Part shown: positions 20,575 through 31,100 of the stretch, piece by piece
Numbering within the stretch: position 1 is the stretch's first letter
Layout of the letters: each line of letters starts with the position of its first letter
Assembly (NCBI GenBank): GCA_014084085.1
Contig: NPFB01000032.1
Span: 133,211 to 186,602, forward strand
Length of the DNA stretch: 53,392 bases
Direction of reading: 5' to 3'
From: Hondaea fermentalgiana
Taxonomy: Eukaryota; Sar; Bigyra; Thraustochytrida; Thraustochytriidae
Made by a program: the position numbers and the translations under genes
The notes under the pieces: model-generated
Database searches by the model: none
What the model was told of the DNA's origin: nothing
What the model saw: the letters and a program-made list of their open reading frames with translations, nothing else

Positions 20575-21191
20575 GACTTGAGCTGACTGTCCTGTCCTGC
20601 CGATATTAGGTCTATGAAGAGGGTCCTCTTCGCTGATTTCTTGCTGTTTTCTTTCTTGCTTTTCGCGAAAAACGCAGGTTTGAAGATGTGGTTGACGACT
20701 TTGCTTGGGACTGTTGTTGCGTGCACTGCGCGCTCGGGCAGGCAGTTTTTTTTTTTCGATCTATTCACTTCACTTTTGCGAAGGTCCTGCCAGATGCGCA
20801 CCGGAGGTGGGCCTCGGCGAGCTCCTTCGCGTGCCTCCACGTCGAGCCCACCCTGCCACCACCAGCAGGGCCCTTGCCAACGACTGTATCAGCTTAGCCC
20901 ATCAAGCCCGCGGCAGTCCCGGTCATAGCTTGTTGATGCTTTCGTCCCTCAATATCACCGCAAACATTGCTTCAACGGCTTCGTGCGCAACGCAAATTAC
21001 TTCCTTCCAGTGTGCAATAGTGCCGAGGGCGAGAAGAGCAAAAAGAAAGGCACGAAGATGGTAGGAAGAAAGTTTATAGAAAAGGGTGCAGCAGTAGCAA
21101 CCACCACCACCACCACCAGCAGCACTAGCAGCAAGAAGAAGAACAACGTGCTTGTTGGAGAAACCAACACGGTGCGCTTCGTCCGCAGGCG
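20575..21191. other. Divergent promoter region between KIF6 and the zinc-binding protein gene
   Basis: No gene recognised. Contains a T-run (20747-20757) and a CAC/CAG microsatellite at about 21099-21135 close to the start of the zinc-binding protein. Confidence 0.5.
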
Positions 21192-22124
21192 ATGGCGGAC
21201 CCGTCTCATCCGACGCTCTGCGGAGGGGACCCGAATGGAGCGCAATGTGTGCGTGAGATGGTCAAGAACCCTTGGGGAGCTGATGGCTGGGTCTGCGTTC
21301 AATGCCAAATGCATCTTCGAGGTCAAGCACACACATGCCATCAATGCGAGACAGCCATTTGCAAAAAGTGCTGGGCCCTCTTTGCATCGAGCGCTGCTCG
21401 CCCACAAAGCATTCCACGATCCGGCGATATTCCAGCCGAATACAGCACAAGCATTAACACAATGGATTCTGCAAGATCAAATGTCGAATATCCTGACTCT
21501 ACACGCTCAGCAATCGCTCAATTAGACTTTGGCGCGCTCGCTTTTGGAGGCGAAGCGAGGTACGGGTCACAGAGCGCACGGCCATACGTCTCCGCCCGAC
21601 ATGACGATTCTTATCAATCAGACATGCAGTCAATCATGACAGCGCGGCCCTATCAGCCAGCAGCTGCTGACGTGCAAGCCACTGCAGCCGTACCACCTCC
21701 TGCCGCGTTCAGCAACAGAGAAGCCCCTCACTATTCCAGCGTGTCCATGGCGATCCCGCGGGCAAAGAGGCAGCCCGCATTTGCACTTGAGAGCACCACA
21801 CCACAAATCAGGCAGAAAGACGGACAGCGTCCTTTCAATGCCGCGACAAGAAGCGATGGGAGCCTTGAGGCGAGCCTTGCGTGTTTTGTAGATACAATTG
21901 AGGGCAAGGAGACTGGCGTGGATCAGTCTGCAGCCCAAGCAGCATGGCGACGCGTCACGGCGGCGCGACGCGACGCCCCCATAGGACCTCGCGATGCGGT
22001 GCTCGATGCAATGATTATGGTTACAGAGTACAGATTAGCGTCCGAGCGCGCGGTACGACGCAAGATGGAACGCGAGCTCAAGATGGCACGTGAGCAGCTG
22101 AGCAAAGCCCTGTCGCTCACATGA
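21192..22124 (+). CDS. Small zinc-binding protein, function unknown
   Basis: 310 residues from the ATG at 21192. The N-terminus carries a compact cysteine cluster: C35-x2-C38, C49-x2-C52 and C57-x2-C60, with two more cysteines at 10 and 19. The pattern WVCVQCQMHLRGQAHTCHQC followed by ETAICKKC resembles one half of a FYVE/RING-type treble clef, but the family cannot be named. Residues 70-230 are Ser/Ala/Tyr/Pro-rich and probably disordered. Residues 230-310 form a helical block ending in a coiled-coil-like 'EYRLASERAVRRKMERELKMAREQ'. The stop codon falls inside a 41-bp tandem repeat, so the present C-terminus may have been set by repeat expansion. Confidence 0.65.
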   Translation: MADPSHPTLCGGDPNGAQCVREMVKNPWGADGWVCVQCQMHLRGQAHTCHQCETAICKKCWALFASSAARPQSIPRSGDIPAEYSTSINTMDSARSNVEYPDSTRSAIAQLDFGALAFGGEARYGSQSARPYVSARHDDSYQSDMQSIMTARPYQPAAADVQATAAVPPPAAFSNREAPHYSSVSMAIPRAKRQPAFALESTTPQIRQKDGQRPFNAATRSDGSLEASLACFVDTIEGKETGVDQSAAQAAWRRVTAARRDAPIGPRDAVLDAMIMVTEYRLASERAVRRKMERELKMAREQLSKALSLT

Positions 22125-22218
22125 TGGCACGTGAGCAGCTGAGCAAGGCCCTGTCGCTCACATGATGGCACGCGAGCAGCTGAGCAAGACCCTGTCGCTC
22201 TTATGATGGCACGCGAGC
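22082..22218. repeat. 41-bp tandem repeat spanning the stop codon
   Basis: Units beginning gatggcacg start at 22082, 22123, 22164 and 22205 (the last is partial). The first unit encodes the final residues of the zinc-binding protein and its TGA lies at the unit boundary. Because 41 is not a multiple of three, successive units would be read in different frames. Only a few substitutions separate the copies, indicating recent duplication. Confidence 0.92.
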
Positions 22219-22279
22219 GATGTCTTGATGGATAGTTAGGTATGAGTATAAAGAGCAAATGAATGCCCAAAGGTTGTCT

Positions 22280-24286
22280 TTACGATCGCATCGTCATTCC
22301 CCAGCGAGACTCTTTGAATTTCGACATGGCGGTCTTGGCAAGGGCGTGAATGCCAAAGCCAGAGAGTACAATCCACGTGCAGAGAACTGCAAACCAGGTG
22401 AGCGCGACTGCACGGCCGTGAAAGACGCGGTTCTCTTCGTAGTTTTCGGCGTAAGTAGAGTTGACCGTGACAGAGCAGACTCCCTCTGGGTCAGTGAATT
22501 CCGAGGGGTTGGTTCGCGCAAGGACAACAATTGTAGCCGTAAAAATGAGCACGAGCCAAGGAAACATGCAGCATTGCGCGCCTACTTGGGTCCAGGAGAC
22601 TAAGCAATAAGTGTCGAAGCGGCGCTCACGACCCAGGTGAATAACGATCTGAGAAGGATCCTCGTACCATTTAGGACACCAATTGCCACAACATTTCGCA
22701 GAGCGAGCGCATGAGCAATGCTCAAAAGGTCGATATACAAATCTCTTGCCGGAATCGACCGTTTGGAACGGAAATGGGTCATCAAAGAGATCAACGTCTT
22801 CTTCCTCTACGGAGAAGTCGCCACTCTCCTGGCGGCTGCACTGAGACAACTGATTCAACGATGCGCCACGTCGGAGCATCAAACGACTTTGACCATCGCC
22901 AATATTAGAGCTGGAGGCGGAGCGTCTGGAGAAAGAAGGTCGCGACATGCGTTGTACGCGGCTCCCATGGGCGCCTGTCGCAATGAGATCACTTCTGGGC
23001 AGACTTGACGCCGTCGACCCTGCAGGCGAAAGCAGGTCGTGTCCCTGCTCGTGGACCATTGTGCTTGGGGTTTGCTGGTGCAAAGGGGCATCTCTTCCGA
23101 TCATACTCTCTTTCAAGTCTGGCTGCGACGGGGAAGGGACACGATCGTCCTTTTCTTCTTTCTCTTCTTCTTCATCGCCCCCATATTCTTCATGATGTGC
23201 AACTTTTTCATTGCCTTGTCCTCCATGTTTACTGCCTTGCATATCGGATGTCTGATCGTCCTGATGCGATAGCAAAACTTGGGCTCGCCCGGAAGAATCG
23301 ACTCCCTCGTTTTCGCCATCGACACTGCTGACAAGGGTCTGCGCACTCAAGGTGCGCGAGCCAGAAACAAAGGTGTCGTCGTCATGATTGTCGTCACTGC
23401 CACTCGCGTATTCTCTGTCGAGAGTATCATTCCTGGTCAAGTCATCCGTTGTATCAGGAAGAGAAGGCTCCGTGACAGGAGCATCGACATCATCGAAGTC
23501 GTTGAGAGCGGAAGTAATGGCAATTTGTCCTACGGAAGACGGGGGAAGCGGGAGGGAGGACTCATCCGAACATGCGGACTTTGCTTCCGTGAGCGGTGCG
23601 TCGAGATGCACGTGTTGTACGTCAAGACAGGGCTCTGAAGGCCTGGCATTGCCGCCAAAGGCGCGGCGACGAGGACGGGACATGGGTCGACTTTCGAGGC
23701 GTTCCTGGAAATTTGAGTACGCGCTCCGTTTCACCACCTCACGAAGTCCGCACGACATGCATGTGAGAAAAAAAAATAGGAAGGAGCCGCATACGCCTAG
23801 AGCGAGCATATAGGCGGATACAGCGAGGCAGGCATCATTTTGGGAACACTCCAGTTGAGGCACTCCTGAGCAAAGTACATTCCAGTCGTCGAAGAGGGAC
23901 AGCGAGGTGACGAGCAGAGCAAAGTAAATCGCGAACCAGGTCAAGAAAAAGATGATGGCGACGAGATAACTTGCTTCGGACCGCAGTCTGCGAATAATAA
24001 AGTTGCGTTCAAACTGCTCGTTGGGGGTCAGTCTCGCACCCGACAGCGAGCACAGCCGCGAGACCATTCGGTACATGTTTCGCTCGTACGAGCAGCAGCA
24101 TGCGGAGTTTTTGCTTTGGCCTGCATGCTGTTTCTCTTTCACTTTCTGCTGCTGCTGCTGCGGCTGCGGCTGCGGCTGCGGCTGCTCGACGTCTGACGCG
24201 GGGTCGACGCCCCGTTCAACGTCCTGGCTTCCCGGCGCGTTGCCTCCGGCGGCGCGTTCGCTCGCGTTCGCGTCGCTCACAAGCAT
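22280..24286 (-). CDS. Four-pass membrane protein, unknown family
   Basis: 668 residues from the ATG at 24286. The N-terminus is disordered with a PQPQPQPQ/QQQQ tract encoded by a CTG/CGGCTG microsatellite. Hydrophobic segments lie at about 106-129 (YLVAIIFFLTWFAIYFALLV), 156-180, 571-591 (WLVLIFTATIVVLAR) and 626-648. Between TM1 and TM2 is a short cysteine-containing loop (CSGVPQLECSQNDAC), between TM3 and TM4 a loop with one N-glycosylation site (NST). The long region between TM2 and TM3 (about 180-540) is acidic and Ser-rich, presumably cytosolic, and ends in a cysteine cluster (CSCARSAKCCGNWC). The layout of two hairpins separated by a large cytosolic loop suggests a transporter-like or scaffold protein, but no family is recognised. 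Confidence 0.65.
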   Translation of the reverse strand: MLVSDANASERAAGGNAPGSQDVERGVDPASDVEQPQPQPQPQQQQQKVKEKQHAGQSKNSACCCSYERNMYRMVSRLCSLSGARLTPNEQFERNFIIRRLRSEASYLVAIIFFLTWFAIYFALLVTSLSLFDDWNVLCSGVPQLECSQNDACLAVSAYMLALGVCGSFLFFFLTCMSCGLREVVKRSAYSNFQERLESRPMSRPRRRAFGGNARPSEPCLDVQHVHLDAPLTEAKSACSDESSLPLPPSSVGQIAITSALNDFDDVDAPVTEPSLPDTTDDLTRNDTLDREYASGSDDNHDDDTFVSGSRTLSAQTLVSSVDGENEGVDSSGRAQVLLSHQDDQTSDMQGSKHGGQGNEKVAHHEEYGGDEEEEKEEKDDRVPSPSQPDLKESMIGRDAPLHQQTPSTMVHEQGHDLLSPAGSTASSLPRSDLIATGAHGSRVQRMSRPSFSRRSASSSNIGDGQSRLMLRRGASLNQLSQCSRQESGDFSVEEEDVDLFDDPFPFQTVDSGKRFVYRPFEHCSCARSAKCCGNWCPKWYEDPSQIVIHLGRERRFDTYCLVSWTQVGAQCCMFPWLVLIFTATIVVLARTNPSEFTDPEGVCSVTVNSTYAENYEENRVFHGRAVALTWFAVLCTWIVLSGFGIHALAKTAMSKFKESRWGMTMRS

Positions 24287-25413
24287 CGTCCAAGCAGGGC
24301 CCGCCCGCTCGCAGGCCCCGCTCGCCGTCCCCGCCCGTCGCCCGCCGCGCCGCGCGCGCGAAGGAGAAGGACGACGTTCGCTTGTTGTCCGTCATCCTCG
24401 ATGTCATCGACCGGCCCCATTTTTTTTTTTTTTTCGTCTTTCCTTTTTCGTCCTGGTTATCGTAGAACCCTTCCGGAACCCTTGCGGAACTGCTGCTGGC
24501 TGTTCTTCTGTTCTCCCTCGCTTGTCACTCTAACAGTATGACTAGTTCCTCGCGGCAGCCACAGGTGGAACACGGCGGACAGAGACGCGCCACGCGGGCA
24601 CTGCTCGTGGCGTCGCGGCCGGGCGTGGATAGGCCTGATAATGTTTTCTCCGGGCCCTGAGAAAGAAAGCACCGCTGCACGCTCTAACCAGAGTTCAAGA
24701 CTTGACCCAGAGTCAAATAAAACAATAAATAGGCCATTAATCAAAGCTCGGCTCCTGGCAGTGCGCAGAGGGTTTGCGCGACTTGCGGCGAGGCGGGAAA
24801 AGGCGGCGGAGCGGGCGGCAAAGTCGAACAAACAGCCTGCAAAGAGGAATCTCAAGTCCAGCCTCGAAGGCAGACTGCGCTCGCGGCAAAACCGGGTCGG
24901 GTGCACTCACCCACGTCACCGCGCGCGCGTGCGGCAGAGCAAGCGGCGAGCGCGCAGCGGCGAAGCTAGCGGAGAGAGACCGCGGCGGCGCTGAGCGGAC
25001 GGCCGCCGGTGTTCGCGCGGACAGGGCCCCCGCGCGAGCGGCGGACGGGGCGGAGTCTCTCTCCGTCTGGGGCAAGCGAAGGGGTCTGGCGCGTGCGCGT
25101 CGCAGGCTACATTCAGCCTGCACTGCACACGAGTCACCCTGCCTGCCTTGGGACCTCGCCTCTTGCGGCCGCGCGCTTGCGAGAGGTCGCAAGCTTGGGC
25201 GAGCGTCGCGGCAGATTAGTTTCTTGGCCGTCTCTGCGCAGGAGGTCTTGCGTGAGAACGACGGACGGGCTTGACGTTGTTTCCGGCCGAGTCCTGAGTC
25301 GCTGACGCGCCCCTTGCAGCGACGACGCTAGACACTTCGAAGACGGTATCGGGTAGGCAGGCAAGAAGGCGACCAAGAAGGCAGGCAGACGCGGGAAAGA
25401 ACGCGACGCCACA
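24287..25413. other. Divergent promoter region between the four-pass protein and the SPT-like gene
   Basis: High GC with overlapping low-complexity frames on both strands; none is accepted. A poly-T tract is present at 24420-24434. Confidence 0.5.
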
Positions 25414-25801
25414 ATGTGGGTTGTTGACAAGGTCAAGCGCTTTGTCTTTGTGTAAGTGTTGTGCGATTCCCTTTTTCGCATGTTGTGCGCGCTCGCGCGC
25501 TCTCTCTCTTTCTCTCTCTCTCGTTCGCTCGCCCTCTCTAAGTGACAGTCGAACTGACGTTTCCTTCGTGAGCTTTTTTAGATTCGCCATGTACACAGGG
25601 CTTTCGATGGCTTCCAGAGGAGAATTCATGGTTTTCTTTCCTCTCCTGATCTTCATTTTCTTCTACCTCCCAGCTAGCATGGCCATGCAGACCTTTAACC
25701 TCTGCGTGGCCCTTGCGCATTCAATCGTGGATGATCCTGCCGCCATTCAGTCGGACGTCGACATTGCGTCTGCCTCAGCAGTCGCTGCCGGATCATCATG
25801 A
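25414..25801 (+). CDS. Small membrane protein resembling serine palmitoyltransferase small subunit, two exons
   Basis: Model: exon 1 25414-25451, intron 25452-25581 (gtaagt...tttttag), exon 2 25582-25801; 85 residues. The N-terminus MWVVDKVKRFVFVFAMY, then TGLSMASRGEFMVFFPLLIF, follows the layout of ssSPT proteins: a short basic amphipathic start, a 'GLYML..WER..FN' block, and one transmembrane helix (about residues 27-50). In plants and animals ssSPT activates the LCB1/LCB2 enzyme that makes long-chain bases in the ER. The aromatic 'WE' of that block is replaced by RGE, so the assignment is tentative. The C-terminal ~25 residues are small and acidic. Too short for a confident family call; it could be another single-pass protein. 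Confidence 0.5.
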
Positions 25802-26395
25802 TCATGTGCAGCGTCTCTTCTCGATCGACATCGCCGCCTCCGATTTTCTCCGGCCATGGCTTTTTCTTCTTTATCTGGTTTTGGCGATCCTCTGCTTCTT
25901 AATGATGTTGTCGTCTTCTTTGTGGGTCGATTGAGCTAAGAATGTGTCCAGCTGGCTGGCGCACTTGCTCACTCGCTCGATGCCACAAAGAAATGCGCTC
26001 GGTCTCATCTCACTTTGCTTCTTTTTTTTTTCCCGTGAACTTTGTGCCTTTGTTGATGTCTCCCCTGGTGCATCGCGGGCCGGAAGGGTGAAGGCGTATG
26101 CCAAATGAAAGAGAAGAAATTTAAACAAAACACGAAAACAATCCAAGACATGAATATAGCACCGCGCCGGCTTGGAGCTGACGCGGGGAACGACTATTCG
26201 GCGCCTTTACTCTTTTGGCCAGCGGTCACCGCGCGCGCAAAGCCCATCGTGTTAGTGAGATGAATGCGTAACAGAAGCAAAGACGGCTTTACCAATTAGA
26301 TGTAGATGTCTTAAAGCTAAGGTTGACGTTGGAGTTACTGGATGTTTTCTACTTTTTTTCTAGTCTTCTAATAAAAAGTAAGTCCTCGAACCAAC

Positions 26396-26422
26396 GTTCT
26401 CGGCTTCAAAGCCGAGTTGAAC
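26396..26422. other. Short perfect-stem hairpin
   Basis: CTCGGCTT and AAGCCGAG (26399-26406 and 26409-26416) are separated by two bases; outer GTT and AAC can extend the stem past a three-base bulge. It could act in RNA if transcribed. No function assigned. Confidence 0.35.
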
Positions 26423-27388
26423 GGACGCAGACAGCATATTTTGACGCTTCTCATGGTGATGGCGCGGTTTGCCTTGCGCCAAATTGTAGCAAAATGCATG
26501 TAAGGGTCCTACAGTTTAATTTCAACGTTCTTTTGGTCGAAGTGGCATTCACATCAAAACTTGCTGGACGAGTTATTATTCCTCCGTTCGCGATTTCCTT
26601 CAATCTATGTTCCTGTTCAAACGCAACAAAGAAGAATAAATGCACACTATTAATGTTAAGTGGCACATCTACTTGTTTCTCATGAATCGGTCCACCGTGT
26701 CACAGGTCTGGCTGCAGCAGTGGGTCCGTTTGAGAAAAGAAATGATGCAAGAGTATACTTGCAAAGAGACATAAACGCGCAGAAATCGCGCACCGGCACA
26801 TTCACGAAATGATCAGCACGGCGAGAAACTCGTTGAAGCACATTTAAACGCTTGAAGCACATTCAAACGCTCGAATCTAAAGAAAACGAAAGTAAAGTAG
26901 AGCAACGCTATTATCCAAAGAAAGCGTGAGTCGACATCTCGCGTGACGCAATCCTTCAAGCAAAACGATGCACTGCCTTACAGTGAGTTTCCTCCATTCG
27001 TCTTGGTATTACTTCGCCAACTCTCTCTGGTAGCCGGTAGCATCAGTGAACACACCAACCAAGCAATCAAGCAACCAAGCAACCAAGCACCCAACAAATT
27101 GCAACCAGCGTAGATGACCCGAAGGCCGCGTCATGTGAACGAAAAAGTGTCCTCGAGCCGTCTTTCTTTTTCTTTCATTCCTTTCTTTCTTTCTTTCTCT
27201 CTCTCTTTCTGCACTGCTGTCGAAGTGAGCGATAATTTTCCCCCTGCCACTGGTGCTTCTTCTCCTCACAACGCCACAGGACCGACGCGCCGTCTTTTCT
27301 CGTCCCCCGAGAGCGCCCGGACCGCTGGCGCTGGCCCGCCGCGCAGGCGCGGCCTGGCGCTGGCGCGCGCGCGCACCGGGCTCCCCCG

Positions 27389-27488
27389 NNNNNNNNNNNN
27401 NNNNNNNNNNNNNNNNNNNNNNNNNNNNNNNNNNNNNNNNNNNNNNNNNNNNNNNNNNNNNNNNNNNNNNNNNNNNNNNNNNNNNNNN
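27389..27488. other. Assembly gap of 100 N
   Basis: Exactly 100 undetermined bases, the usual placeholder for a gap of unknown size, flanked by CCG/GGC-rich sequence that is hard to sequence. Confidence 1.
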
Positions 27489-28158
27489 CCCGCGCCCGGC
27501 CGCCCGCCCGGCCGCCCGCCCCGCCCGGCTGGTTTCAAAAACCCAGGCGCAGAAGGCGCGGCAGAGACAGATCGCGGGCCTTCGCTCCTTCAGTGATTCA
27601 TTCAATCCGCATTCGGTGGTCAGTCGGCAGGTCAACCAAGTCCAAGACTCCCGGCGGCAAGGCCAGCCAGCCAGAGCGTCGCTGCGAGACAGCAGGCACC
27701 GCCGGCCGTTCAGGCCGCCGCGGCGAGCGGCAGCGGCAGCCGGTCGCCCTCGCGGCGCGCGCCGGGCCGCCAGGGCCCGTCCGGCCTGCCGGAGCGAGGC
27801 CGAGGCAGGCTCGGCCGTCTGCGTGCTTGCGCTGCTTGCTTGCTTGCCGGCTGGCCTCGTCGTTGGCAGCGGCGCCGCGGTGCGTGCTTGTGGCTGCGCA
27901 GAGGGACCCCTGGGACTCGGCAGAGCTGGGACGCGCCCAGCTCCGCACGCACGTGGACGTGCTGGGAGAGCACGCGCGAGTCGAGGTCGTGTCCGAGACA
28001 CCGACGCGAGCGAGCGAGCGAGCCGGCGCGGCGCGGCGAGGCGCGGCGAGGCGAGGCGAAAGAAACACCAGAAAACTCGCCAAGCCTAGAGCGAGAAAGG
28101 CTCGCACGTACGCGCGCACGCACGCTCAGCCGAGAACGAAGACCAAACCGACGGAAAG

Positions 28159-31100
28159 ATGGACGGAAACAGTTATGGCAACACTCAGTATCCGGGCTAC
28201 AATGACGGAAGTAGTCTCGGCGGCGATGGAAATGGGGTGGAGTCGATGTACGCTTCAGGCCAGCAATATATGCAGCAGGGAATGGCGGGCTCGTCATGGC
28301 CGTCTCAGTCTTCCGGCTCCGTGTACGATGGCGCCTATGGCTCAGGGGTGACATCCGCTGGTCATTCAGCTAGCTCGTACGCTGCAGACAGCAACGGCCC
28401 CTCTTATGGCCAGCAAACATACCAGCAAGACGGAGATTATTACTCGCACTCGCATGCCCAGCAGCTGCAGCAACAGCAACAGCAGAGCGATCTCGATTAC
28501 GCAGGATACTCTAGTTATCAGCAGCAACAGCCACACGCGTACAACCAGCGCCAGTCGTATGGAGGAAGCGGACAATCTGCCTACGACGATCACCAGCGTC
28601 AGATCTTGGAACAAAGGAAACAACAACAGCAACTACAATATGGCGGATACGCTGCTGCCGCTGCGCAAAGGCAGCAGCCACAGCCGCAGCCGCAGCAGCC
28701 TCTTCGAAGCGCGAGCACCTCTTCCAACTCCAATCGAATGCAGATTCCCGGGGCGGGAATGGAGTGGTACGAGGCCAAGGACGGAAACGGCCGTAAATAC
28801 TGGTACAACACGACCGACTCGACAACGCACTGGTACAACCCGAGAGCTGTAGCGCACGGCCTCCGCCTGCTCCAGGCCAAGCAGGCACTTCCGCCAGAAC
28901 TCATCACGCATCTCAAGCTCTACAAGATTGAACGTCAGCAACAGATGGTTAACACGCGAATGGCGCAGCAAACACAGCAGCAGCAACAACAACAGCAAGA
29001 GTTACAACATCAACAACTGCTGGAGGCAAAGCGGCGCCAGCAAGTAAAGGCCCTCGAGGAGGCAAAACGCAAAAAAGAAGAAGCTGAACGTGCGCGCATT
29101 GCCGCCGAAAAGGCACGAGTTGAACGCGAGCGCAAAGCCGCCGAAGAAAAGGCCCGACTCGAAGCGCTGCGCCGTAAAGAGGAAGAGGAACGCGCCGAGG
29201 CAGAACGACGCAGAAAGATCCTCGAGGCGCAAGAACGAAAGAGGTACGAGGCAGCGCGCATTGCCGAAAGGCCCAAAACCAAGATCCTCTTGCGCAAATA
29301 TCTCGATACGATCGGATACGACGACACTTGGATTTCGGCAGATATGATTGACGAAGCTGTCAGAGACGCCAAGCCAGCGGAAAAGGATGATCCGGAACGG
29401 TCCGCTTTTGAAGAGGCTGTCGAGGAAACGAGAAAGTATTATGCCGCCAAGAATAGGGTCCAGGAGGAGGCTGCCGAGCTCGCCGAACTCGAGCGAATGC
29501 AAGCAGAGGATGTGGATGCAAGCGGGCTCAGCGAGGAGCGGAAAAAAATGGGCGAGGCTGAAAAACGGAAGAAACAGCTACAAAAGGACTTTGAAGAGTT
29601 TTTCAAATTCAAGCCGTACAAGATGGTTGGCAAGTCCGACTGGCGGACGACCGAAAAAGTCGATGACGACTCCCGCATCGCGGCGGAGCAAGAGCGGCGG
29701 CGGAAACTCGAAAAAACGCGCACCGCCATGGCCGTCGCCAAGTCAAGCAGACGCCCGCGTCGCCAAGTCAAGTCCCGCCTCGTCAATGTCGCGGGTCACA
29801 TGGTCTTACGGGAAAATAATTACGGTATGGATGAGGATGGCAAGCCCGTCGTGGAGGGCCTGCTGAACGAAAACAATCGCAAGCAGGTTCGCCCCGCGCG
29901 CTCAGCCTTCAACATCTACACTTCGGTCACGGGTAAAGAGGTCCGCGAGACCTTTCCCTCTCTTGATTTTCGCGATGTTCAAAAGGAGGTTTCGCGGCGA
30001 TGGCGTTTGCTTGCGCCCGGCCAAAAGAAAATCTTCGAGACCCAGAGTGCTGAGGACAAGGAACGTTATAAACGGGAGCTCGAGGCAGCCCGCGAACTCG
30101 ATCTACGCAATATGGAGTACAACCATCAACTCATGCAGGAAGCGCAAAAGAAGGAGCAGCTCATGCACCAAGCTCGCCAAGAAACGCTCGCGCTCGAGGA
30201 CTCTGTGCGGCGTGACAAGGCCATGGCTGCCTCGTCGTCGACATCTGCGCTCAGCGGGGTCGCCTGGACGGGATCTGGGGCGCCGGGCAGTGGCCACGGG
30301 GCGGCTTCCCCCTCGCCTCCAGCAGCCGCAGCGCAGCGTGGCCAGCCTCCTCGCATGAACTACCCCGAGGTCGCCGACGCGGTCATGATTGCGCTTGGCC
30401 CGCGCGCCGGCCTTGAAATGAAAGAGCTTGCTGCCTGGGTGCAGAATACGCGTCTCGGCCGCATCTTCATGGGCCGACTCAAGGCCCCCTTTGACGAATC
30501 GCCGCTCACCAAGGCAGTGCGGCGTGGCATTAACCGCGGTCGCTACGTGCAAGAACGTGCTACGGGAAAGACGCCTGCCGGTGGCGTAAAATTCTCAACC
30601 TCCGGACTTCTCGAGGTTGCTCGCGCCAAGTCGCTTCGCGACATCAAAGAGGAGGAGCGTCAGGCGCGCGCCAAGAGCAAAAACACCTCTGCTTCGGCTC
30701 TTCGTGCAAAACGTCAACAGGAGCTCGAGCAACAGCGCAACGAGCACCGTATTGCCATGAAGGCTGATATTTTCGAGGCGAACCAGCGCATGTGGGCATT
30801 CATGTACCGACAGAAAGATTCTCTCGGTCCCTTTGTTACCAAGGACGTCAAGGAAAAGCTTGAATTTGCCGCCATGCTGCTTCGCGAGCATGGTAGGGGC
30901 GATCTCTTGGAGAACGACCCAAGTGGCTACGAACAAGAAGACCGCATCATGGAAGAAGAGCAACGCCGCCAAAAACTCGAAGCTGCAGCTGCCGCAAACG
31001 GTGAAACCAAGGAGGCCAAAGAAGCTACCGAGTCCAAAGATGCAAATCACAGTATTGACGAGATTGTCCCAAGCAACTCGGGCCCGAATGTCGGCGATCT

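Larger units (their letters stand above)
25802..28158. other. Long intergenic region with an assembly gap, upstream of the SNF2 gene
   Basis: The left part (25802-27000) is AT-rich and without coding signal, with one small hairpin at 26396-26422. The right part (27200-28158) is extremely GC-rich, contains the 100-N gap, and consists of low-complexity frames on both strands. It probably includes the promoter and 5' UTR of the SNF2 gene. Confidence 0.55.

Noticed and set aside
27009..28089. Long frames on both strands through the N gap
   Set aside because: They owe their length to undetermined bases and Arg/Ala-rich low complexity; no conserved segment.
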